This document shows positions 7,711 to 14,311 of a stretch of DNA of 64,000 bases, piece after piece. This stretch comes from Caballeronia insecticola. Its GTDB lineage: Bacteria; Pseudomonadota; Gammaproteobacteria; Burkholderiales; Burkholderiaceae. Position numbers and translations under genes: made by a program. Positions within the stretch are counted from its first letter, which is position 1, and the number at the start of each line of letters is the position of its first letter. The notes under the pieces are model-generated. The model had not been told where the DNA came from, did no database searches, and worked only from the letters and a program-made list of their open reading frames with translations. Where the stretch lies: positions 930,001-994,000 of the forward strand of contig NC_021294.1 in NCBI RefSeq assembly GCF_000402035.1. The letters are read 5' to 3'.

Positions 7711-9386
7711 CCGTTGCAGGTTGCACGCTTGAGCGCCGCCGCGACCGCCGCGGCATCGAATGTGCGCCAGCGCGCGCACACGTGTTGATCGGGACGCAAC
7801 AGATAGAACGTGCCGGGCTGCGCATCGAAACGATGCGCGACCATGCCTTCGACATCTTCCACCACCGTCACGCCCTTAGCCGCGCACGACATGCCCTTCG
7901 GCACGACAATCAGCGCATTTAACGGAAGCGGTCCATCCGACAACGCCGCGAGGCTTTTCGCGCAGGCGTCCGGGTCTTGCCCGAGTCCGCAGAAATAGAT
8001 GCCCGTGAATGCGCCGCCATGCGTTTGGGCGAGCATCCATGCGTCGCGGCCATCGACGCGCACGGGTGCATCCGCGCATGGCGCGCCCGGCACCATTGCG
8101 CCGGTGAAGGCATCGTCCGCACGATCGGGCGTGTTCAGCGGTGAATCGCGCAGCACGGCCGGCACCGATAAACGTCCGCTGTTCGCAACGCGCCGTGCGA
8201 ACGGACAGTCCTTCGCGAGATTGAGCGTGGCATCGCGGAACAGCCGCGAAACCGCGCTTTTCGGCGTGATGAAATCGGTGGCGCGCGTCGAGTTGAGGAT
8301 GTTTTCGTCGGCGGCGTATTCGCGTTCGGACGCGTAGGTGTCGAGCAGCGTGTGAGGCGCATCGCCATTCAGGACGAGCCTGAGTTTCCATGCGAGATTG
8401 TCCGCGTCCTGCACGCCGCTGTTCGCGCCGCGCGCACCGAACGGCGACACGCCATGCGCGGAGTCCCCCGCAAAAATGACGCGCCCATGCCTGAAGTGCT
8501 CCATGCGCAAGCACGAAAACGTATAGACGCTTACCCACTCCAGTTCGAACTCCGCGTCTTCGCCGAGCAACGCTTTTACGCGCGGAATCACGCGTTCGGG
8601 TGCTTTCTCCGCGACGGGATCGGCGTCCCATCCAAGCTGAAAATCGATGCGCCATACGTTGTCCGGCTGACGATGCAGCAGCACCGACTGGTTGCGATGA
8701 AACGGCGGATCGAACCAGAACCAGCGCTCCGTCGGAAAAGGCGCCTTCATCTTCACGTCGGCGATCAGGAAGCGGTCCTTGAACGTGCGGCCGTGGCTGT
8801 CGAGATTGAGCGCGTGTCGCACCGGACTGCGCGCACCATCAGCGGCGACCACGTATTGCGCCTTGAGCGGATAAATTCCATCGGGCGTTTCGACCTGCAG
8901 CTCGACATGATCGTCATGCTGAGTCACGCCGATGACGTTGCTCTTCCAGCGCAAGTGCAAATTGTCGAGCGTCATGGCGCGCTCGGCGAGAAAGGCTTCG
9001 ACGTAGTACTGCTGCAAGTTGATGAACGCGGGACGCGCGTGCCCGGTTTCAGGCAGCAGGTTGAATGTGTAGACGAGTTCGTCTTGCAGAAACACCTTGC
9101 CGACGTTCCAGCTCACGCCCTTTTCCATCATGCGTTCGCCGCAACCGAGGCGATCGAAGATCTCCAGCGTGCGCTTGGCGAAGCAGATTGCGCGCGATCC
9201 GCTCGATACGGTGTCGTCGTTGTCGAGCAGCACCGTGCGCACGCCCTGTTGCGCGAGATCGATGGCAGTCGCGAGACCGACCGGACCCGCACCGATCACC
9301 GCGACGGGATAAGGCGATGACGCGGGCGCATCGTGATCGGGCGCGCGCTCATAGTCGAAACGCAGGGTGGCGTAATTCACGGACAT
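7707..9386 (-). CDS. FAD-dependent aromatic monooxygenase (group A, MhpA/TfdB-like)
   Basis: A 559-residue single-component flavoprotein hydroxylase. The FAD/NAD fold G-A-G-P-V-G is at about residues 32-37, the DG motif (AADGARSPVRHAL) is near 185 and the GD motif (FAGDSAHGVSPFGARGANSG) near 310. A C-terminal thioredoxin-like domain follows, as in phenol and 3-(3-hydroxyphenyl)propionate hydroxylases. The substrate is probably a phenolic or hydroxylated aromatic acid, but no ring-cleavage genes are nearby. It forms an operon with the DUF2783 gene, and an IclR regulator lies upstream on the same strand. The promoter is in the AT-rich gap 9387-9587. Confidence 0.88.
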   Translation of the reverse strand: MSVNYATLRFDYERAPDHDAPASSPYPVAVIGAGPVGLATAIDLAQQGVRTVLLDNDDTVSSGSRAICFAKRTLEIFDRLGCGERMMEKGVSWNVGKVFLQDELVYTFNLLPETGHARPAFINLQQYYVEAFLAERAMTLDNLHLRWKSNVIGVTQHDDHVELQVETPDGIYPLKAQYVVAADGARSPVRHALNLDSHGRTFKDRFLIADVKMKAPFPTERWFWFDPPFHRNQSVLLHRQPDNVWRIDFQLGWDADPVAEKAPERVIPRVKALLGEDAEFELEWVSVYTFSCLRMEHFRHGRVIFAGDSAHGVSPFGARGANSGVQDADNLAWKLRLVLNGDAPHTLLDTYASEREYAADENILNSTRATDFITPKSAVSRLFRDATLNLAKDCPFARRVANSGRLSVPAVLRDSPLNTPDRADDAFTGAMVPGAPCADAPVRVDGRDAWMLAQTHGGAFTGIYFCGLGQDPDACAKSLAALSDGPLPLNALIVVPKGMSCAAKGVTVVEDVEGMVAHRFDAQPGTFYLLRPDQHVCARWRTFDAAAVAAALKRATCNG

Positions 9387-9480
9387 CGGTTCGTCTCCAT
9401 CGGCGAGCCTGCGCGTCCTCGTAGCGGGATCTTCTCAGGCTCCGGTGCGAATTGCTTCGCTTTCGGTTATCTGTTCATCA

Positions 9481-9488
9481 TTGTACAA
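9481..9488. promoter_or_regulatory. Palindromic motif in the monooxygenase promoter region
   Basis: TTGTACAA lies in an unusually AT-rich patch (about 9465-9520), 95 bp before the monooxygenase start and 100 bp after the iclR stop. It is a possible core of an IclR-type operator. The assignment is speculative. Confidence 0.3.
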
Positions 9489-9587
9489 GTCGTTTTATAT
9501 TGTTAAATTTGCGTTTACCCGTATGGGGACGCGACAAAGCCTGCGACGATCGTCGCAGGATGATGAAAGGGCGCTATCGGCGGGAAA

Positions 9588-10370
9588 TCAGACGGCGACG
9601 AAGCCCAGCATCTTCGACACGTGCCCGGCACACGCACGCAGCGCTTGGGCGATGTCGCCGTTCCATGCGCCATCGAACGAACCGCTCGGCCCGATCGCGG
9701 TGATCGCGAGCACGATGTTGCGCGAATGATCGAACACCGGCGCGCTCATCGCACTGATGCCCGCGACGGGATCGTCGATCGCTCTCGCGATGCCGTGTTC
9801 GCGCACTTCGGCGAGCATCGCGTCGATCTGCGCGCGCGTGTAATCGCGACGTACGGCGCCCGTTTGCAACGCGCCCGCGCGTTCGATGGCCACCAGCGCG
9901 TCCACGGTCATCGGCGGAAGATACGCGGCGAACGCGCGGCCCGTTGCGGTCTGCAACAACGACATCACCGTGCCTGTGCGCATCGTCACGTGGATGGGCA
10001 CGCTCGCTTGCCGGATATGCACGATCGTCGGACCATAACTGCCCGCGCTCGCAAGCGCGACCGTATGCTCGACGCGCGGCGTCATGTTCGCCACTTCCTC
10101 GATTGCAAGCCGCACCGGATCGACGCGCTGCAAGCTGATCAGGCCCATCTGCAACGCGAAAGGCCCGAGTTCATAGCGGCCCGTGGCGGAGTCTTGCTGA
10201 ATCAACCCGAGATTGCCGTACGACACGAGATACGGATGCGCCTTCGCCGACGGCATGCCCGCCTTCTTCGCGAGATCGCCGAGCAACATGGGCCCGCCGT
10301 GATCCACCAGTGCGCGCAAGAGCGCGCCCCCTACTTCGATCGATTGAATGCCGCGGCGCACTGCGCTCAT
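9588..10370 (-). CDS. IclR-family transcriptional regulator
   Basis: A 260-residue regulator. The N-terminal winged helix spans about residues 8-65 (LGDLAKKAGMPSAKAHPYL) and a C-terminal IclR effector-binding GAF-like domain runs to residue 255 (GRAFAAYLPP, ISAMSAPVFD). It sits upstream of, and in the same direction as, the flavin monooxygenase, separated by 201 bp, and probably controls it. IclR proteins beside aromatic hydroxylases usually respond to the substrate or a product; the effector is not known here. Confidence 0.9.
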   Translation of the reverse strand: MSAVRRGIQSIEVGGALLRALVDHGGPMLLGDLAKKAGMPSAKAHPYLVSYGNLGLIQQDSATGRYELGPFALQMGLISLQRVDPVRLAIEEVANMTPRVEHTVALASAGSYGPTIVHIRQASVPIHVTMRTGTVMSLLQTATGRAFAAYLPPMTVDALVAIERAGALQTGAVRRDYTRAQIDAMLAEVREHGIARAIDDPVAGISAMSAPVFDHSRNIVLAITAIGPSGSFDGAWNGDIAQALRACAGHVSKMLGFVAV

Positions 10371-10441
10371 GCCTGATCCTGCGTGTGTAGTCGAGATGCG
10401 CGCGATGATAACCGCACTCGCGCGCGCGGCGTCGGGTCACG

Positions 10442-10960
10442 TCACGTCTTTGGGCCGAGACGCGTGATCAACTCGCGATGCTGCGGATATCGTGCTTCCA
10501 GCGTGCCCGGCGCGGCCAGTTCGAACTCGCTGAATTCGAAGCCCGGCGCGACCGTGCAGCCGACCAACGCCGCGCCCGAAGCATCGCGACATTCGGCGGC
10601 AAACCAGTCGCCCGCTTTCACGACAGCTTGAAACGATGTATGCGGATGCATGAGCGCGTTGCCAAGGCGATGCGTGACGAGCGCGCCGCCGGCATCGTTC
10701 GCTTCGAGCACGTGCACATCGAGCGGATCGCCTGCATAGAAATGCCAGACCTCGTCCGAACGAATGCGATGCCACGCCGAATGCGCGCCATCGCATAACA
10801 GGAAGTAGATCGCGGTGGATGCGGAACGCAACGCGCCTTCGCCTGCGCGCGTCACGCGAGCATTGTCCCGATAGGTCTCGCGAAAGAACCCGCCTTCGGG
10901 ATGCGGTTCGAGCTTCAGACGCTGAATCAATTCGTTCGTATCGATGCGTTCGCCTTGCAT
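10442..10960 (-). CDS. Cupin-5 (DUF985) family protein
   Basis: A 172-residue single-domain cupin. Family marks are LEPHPEGGFFRETYR at the N-terminus, TAIYFLL, WHRIRSDEVWHFYAGDPL and the C-terminal VAPGFEFSEFELA. Yeast YML079w and similar proteins share this fold; an enzymatic role has not been settled. The start at 10960 has AAGGAG directly upstream. A longer frame to 11035 has none. It is transcribed away from the solute-binding-fold gene at 11062. Confidence 0.85.
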   Translation of the reverse strand: MQGERIDTNELIQRLKLEPHPEGGFFRETYRDNARVTRAGEGALRSASTAIYFLLCDGAHSAWHRIRSDEVWHFYAGDPLDVHVLEANDAGGALVTHRLGNALMHPHTSFQAVVKAGDWFAAECRDASGAALVGCTVAPGFEFSEFELAAPGTLEARYPQHRELITRLGPKT

Positions 10961-11061
10961 GGCGCTCCTTTGCCAGACCGGTTGTGGTTCGCGTATTCTG
11001 CATCCAATCGCGCATCTCGCCACGCCGCGCGCCACGCGCCTTCAATCAACCGATGGAAGCC

Positions 11062-11799
11062 ATGACTCTCTCCTCTACCTTGCAGGACGCCTTCGCGCCG
11101 ACCGGCACGTTGCGCGCATCGATCAATCTCGGCAATCCGATCCTCGCGCATCGCACGGACAGCGGCGAACCGGGCGGCGTATCCGTGGATATCGCGCGGG
11201 AACTCGCGGCGCGTCTTCGCGTGCCCGTCGCGTTCACCGCGTTCGAAACCGCCGCAAAGTCGGTGGAAACCGTCACGAACGAAGCCGCCGACGTCGGCTT
11301 CTTTGCAATCGATCCGTTGCGCGGCGCGGGCATTGCGTTCACCGCGCCTTATGTGCTGATCGAAGGCTGCTATCTCGTGCGCGACGCCTCGCCGCTCGTC
11401 AGCAACGACGAAGTGGATCGCGAGGGCAATCGCATCATGGTGGGCCAAGGCAGCGCGTACGATCTCTTTCTCACGCGCGAAATCAAGCATGCGCAGATCG
11501 TGCGCACGGAGCTGTCGCAAACGGTGGTCGAGGCTTTCCTGCGCGATAACCTCGAAGTCGCGGCGGGCGTCAAACAGCAACTCGAAGCCGATGCCGCGCG
11601 CACGCCCGGCGTGCGCCTGCTCGACGGGCGCTTCATGGTGATCCAGCAGGCGATGGGCTTGCCGAAGCCTCGCGGCGACGAGGCGGCGAACTTTCTGCGC
11701 GCGTTCGTCGAGGACGTGAAGCGCTCCGGGTTTGTCGCGGATGCGCTCGCGCGCCACGGCATCAAGGGCGCATCGGTGGCGCCGGCCGCGCAGACCTGA
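11062..11799 (+). CDS. Solute-binding (SBP_bac_3) fold protein without signal peptide
   Basis: About 245 residues of the polar amino-acid binding protein fold (TLRASINLGNPILAHR, then SVDIARELAARL, then ADVGFFAIDPLRGAGIAFTA). Unlike periplasmic members it starts directly with the binding domain. No hydrophobic leader can be found in any in-frame extension, and the upstream residues are arginine-rich. No permease or ATPase gene is adjacent. It may therefore be a cytosolic binding protein or an enzyme of the cyclohexadienyl-dehydratase-like branch of the fold. An ATG at 11053 is also possible; I chose 11062 for the GGAA spacing. The GNAT gene follows 11 bp downstream. Confidence 0.8.
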   Translation: MTLSSTLQDAFAPTGTLRASINLGNPILAHRTDSGEPGGVSVDIARELAARLRVPVAFTAFETAAKSVETVTNEAADVGFFAIDPLRGAGIAFTAPYVLIEGCYLVRDASPLVSNDEVDREGNRIMVGQGSAYDLFLTREIKHAQIVRTELSQTVVEAFLRDNLEVAAGVKQQLEADAARTPGVRLLDGRFMVIQQAMGLPKPRGDEAANFLRAFVEDVKRSGFVADALARHGIKGASVAPAAQT

Positions 11800-11810
11800 G
11801 CGAGCATCAC

Positions 11811-12245
11811 ATGAGCGCGAACGATGCAGGTCATTTCACGCTTGCGGTGACCGACTGGATCGACGCATCGTTCGAGCGCGACGTATCCGGCGGCCTCGCC
11901 GCGTTCAATCGCGCGCAGCTCGGTCCGAGCCATCAGCGCGATCTCGCCGTGTCGGTGTATCGCGGCGACGACTTCGTCGGCGGTCTGGCGGGCTATACGG
12001 CGTGGGACTGGCTATTCGTCAAATGGCTATGGATTCACGAAGACGCACGCGGCCTCGGCTTCGGCGGCCGCGCGCTGGAGGCCGCCGAGCACGAAGCGCA
12101 AAAGCGCGGCTGCCGCGCGGCGTGGCTCGACACCATTAATCCCGCGGCACGCGCGCTTTACGCGCGCTGCGGGTACGAGGTTTTCGGCGAAATCGCCGAC
12201 TTTCATGCGGGGCAGTCACGCTATTTCATGCAGAAGCGTTTCTAA
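11811..12245 (+). CDS. GNAT-family N-acetyltransferase
   Basis: A 144-residue acetyltransferase. The acetyl-CoA loop is EDARGLGFGGRALE near residues 79-92, and the C-terminal NPAARALYARCGYEVFGEI block is typical. It belongs to the branch of small GNATs that acetylate uncharacterised amines, possibly toxic analogues. It is 11 bp after the solute-binding-fold gene and likely co-transcribed, which suggests a shared small-molecule ligand (inference). Confidence 0.86.
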   Translation: MSANDAGHFTLAVTDWIDASFERDVSGGLAAFNRAQLGPSHQRDLAVSVYRGDDFVGGLAGYTAWDWLFVKWLWIHEDARGLGFGGRALEAAEHEAQKRGCRAAWLDTINPAARALYARCGYEVFGEIADFHAGQSRYFMQKRF

Positions 12246-12282
12246 TGCTGCTTGCATGTCGGCGCATGCGGCCTCGCCGTTG

Positions 12283-12341
12283 GCATTTTGCATTACGCAT
12301 GTGTAAGACCAAACGGCATGACGCATTTTGCATTACGCATG
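12283..12341. repeat. 19-bp direct repeat at the 3' end of the DJ-1 gene
   Basis: GCATTTTGCATTACGCATG occurs at 12283-12301 and 12323-12341, 40 bp apart. The right copy overlaps the last codons and stop of the minus-strand gene ending at 12333; the left copy is in the gap before the plus-strand GNAT stop. Confidence 0.85.
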
Positions 12342-13022
12342 CAGTTTCAAACGCTCGGCGACGCGCGCCGTGATCGCGCCGCGCGCCGCGAGCGATGCCG
12401 CCGAACGCTCGCGCACGTCGTTCAGCACGGCGGCCGGCGCGCGATCCGGATCGCCCGAATCGAACGGCGGCGCGGGGGCGTATTCCATCTGCAGCTGAAT
12501 CGCCTGCGCCTCGTGCTCGCCGACGAGTTCCGCCGCCAGCGTCAACGCGAAATCGATGCCCGCCGTGATGCCGCCGCCGGTCAGCAAATTGCCGTCGCGC
12601 ACCACGCGCGCGTGCACCGGAATGGCGCCGAGTTCGGCGAGCAGCGAGTGAAATGCCCAGTGCGTCGTCGCGCGTTTGCCGCGCAGCAGCCCCGCCGCGC
12701 CGAGCACGAGCGAGCCCGTGCAGACCGACGTCACATAACGCGCGTCTGCCGCCTGCCGGCGCAGGAAGGCGAGCGTCTCCTCGTCTTCCATCAGATCGCC
12801 GACGCCAGCGCCGCCCGGCACGCAGATCACGTCGAGCGCCGGGCAATCGGCGAAGGTGGCGTCGGGCGTCAGGATCATGCCGGCGCTCGATTTCACAGGC
12901 TCGCCCGTCTTCGCAACGAGGTGCACTTGCGCGTCGGCCATGTGCGCGAATACGTCGTACGGGCCGGTCATGTCGAGTTGCTGAACGCGCGGAAACAGCA
13001 GCAGGCCGATATGCAGCGTCAT
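12333..13022 (-). CDS. DJ-1/PfpI family protein (isonitrile-hydratase-like)
   Basis: A 229-residue class I glutamine-amidotransferase-like protein with the nucleophile Cys101 in SVCTGSL. The N-terminal FPRVQQLDMTGPYDVFA block and THWAFHSLLAELG resemble Pseudomonas isonitrile hydratase (InhA) and the DJ-1 half of GlxA regulators. It is divergent from a GlxA-type AraC gene (118-bp gap), which probably regulates it. The substrate is unproven. Confidence 0.87.
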   Translation of the reverse strand: MTLHIGLLLFPRVQQLDMTGPYDVFAHMADAQVHLVAKTGEPVKSSAGMILTPDATFADCPALDVICVPGGAGVGDLMEDEETLAFLRRQAADARYVTSVCTGSLVLGAAGLLRGKRATTHWAFHSLLAELGAIPVHARVVRDGNLLTGGGITAGIDFALTLAAELVGEHEAQAIQLQMEYAPAPPFDSGDPDRAPAAVLNDVRERSAASLAARGAITARVAERLKLHA

Positions 13023-13140
13023 CTTGGGCTCCTTGAGTCGGTCAATCGTTGGCAGTGGACGAACCCATGCTACGCCGCTACCCTATGGCGAAGTTGACAC
13101 ATAACCCACGTTTTCCGCCAATATCGCCGGAAGTACCGAT

Positions 13141-14142
13141 ATGCACACCGAGACGCCCCGCACCGTCGATATCCTCGCCTTCCCCGACGTCCAGTTGCTC
13201 GACGTCGCCGGGCCGCTGCAGGTTTTCGCCACCGTCAACGATCTGGCGACGGCAGCGGGCATGCCGCGGCCGTACCGCCCGCGAGTGATCGCGCGCGAAG
13301 GCACCGTGACGGCATCGGCGGGACTCGGCGTCGTCGCGCACACGCTGCCCGATGCGAGCGAGGCGTGCGACACGCTGATTGTCGCGGGCGGCTGGGGCGT
13401 TCACGAGGCCGTGCGCCAGACCGATCTCGTCGACTGGGTGCGCGCACGCTCGACCCACGCGCGCCGCACGGCCTCGGTGTGCACCGGCGCGTTTCTGCTC
13501 GCGTCGGCGGGTCTGCTGGATGCCCGCCGCGCCGTCACGCACTGGACGCGTTGCGACGAACTCGCGGCACGCTTTCCGGCGGTGCGCGTCGAGGCCGATC
13601 CGATCTTCATCCGCGACGGCGACGTATGGACTTCCGCCGGCATCACGGCGGGCATCGATCTGTCGCTCGCACTCGTCGAAGACGATCTCGGCCGCGCGGT
13701 CGCGCTCGAGGCGGCACGCCAACTGGTCGTGTTCCTGAAGCGGCCCGGCGGGCAGGCGCAGTTCAGCGCGGCGCTGTCGCTGCAAAAATCCGGCGAGCGT
13801 TTCGGCGAACTGCACGCATGGATTGCCGAAAATCTCGCGACGGATCTGTCGATCGGCGTGCTGGCCGGGCGCGTCGGCATGAGCGAGCGCAGCTTCGTAC
13901 GCCATTACCGCGCGCAAACCGGCACGACGCCCGCGCGCTCGATCGAACGCATGCGGCTGGAAGCCGCGCGCCGCCTGCTCGGCGATACCGCCCTGCCGGT
14001 TAAACGCGTCGCCGCGCGCTGCGGCTTCGGATCCGAAGAGACGATGCGGCGCGGCTTCCTGCGCGCGCTCGGCGTTTCGCCGCAGGCCTATCGCGAACGA
14101 TTCACCGGTCATCCGTCCACCGGCGCCGCTCAAGCGAGATAG
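13141..14142 (+). CDS. GlxA-family regulator (DJ-1 sensor domain plus AraC DNA-binding domain)
   Basis: A 333-residue two-domain regulator. Residues 8-190 are a DJ-1/PfpI fold (FPDVQLLDVAGPLQVF, cysteine 114 in SVCTGAF). Residues about 225-325 hold two AraC helix-turn-helix motifs (IGVLAGRVGMSERSFVRHYR and VKRVAARCGFGSEETMRRGF). It is divergent from a stand-alone DJ-1 protein, so the pair shares a control region. The effector is unknown. Confidence 0.92.
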   Translation: MHTETPRTVDILAFPDVQLLDVAGPLQVFATVNDLATAAGMPRPYRPRVIAREGTVTASAGLGVVAHTLPDASEACDTLIVAGGWGVHEAVRQTDLVDWVRARSTHARRTASVCTGAFLLASAGLLDARRAVTHWTRCDELAARFPAVRVEADPIFIRDGDVWTSAGITAGIDLSLALVEDDLGRAVALEAARQLVVFLKRPGGQAQFSAALSLQKSGERFGELHAWIAENLATDLSIGVLAGRVGMSERSFVRHYRAQTGTTPARSIERMRLEAARRLLGDTALPVKRVAARCGFGSEETMRRGFLRALGVSPQAYRERFTGHPSTGAAQAR

Positions 14143-14153
14143 ATACGCCATGC

Positions 14154-14178
14154 GCGGCGGGTTTTTTTGTCCTGCGTC
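14154..14178 (+). terminator. Possible terminator after the GlxA gene
   Basis: A short stem (CGCC...GGCG) is followed by GG and seven T. The T-run is good but the stem is short. Confidence 0.4.
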
Positions 14179-14311
14179 CTCAAGGCTGTAAGCTGCCTGC
14201 CGTTAGCCCGTTAAGAACGTTTTGCTTGCGACGCGCGCTGCACGCATGGCGCGCGCGCATGTCGCCGAATGAGAACCGTCCGCCGAGGCGGCCCTATGGC
14301 CTGGAGCGCCG

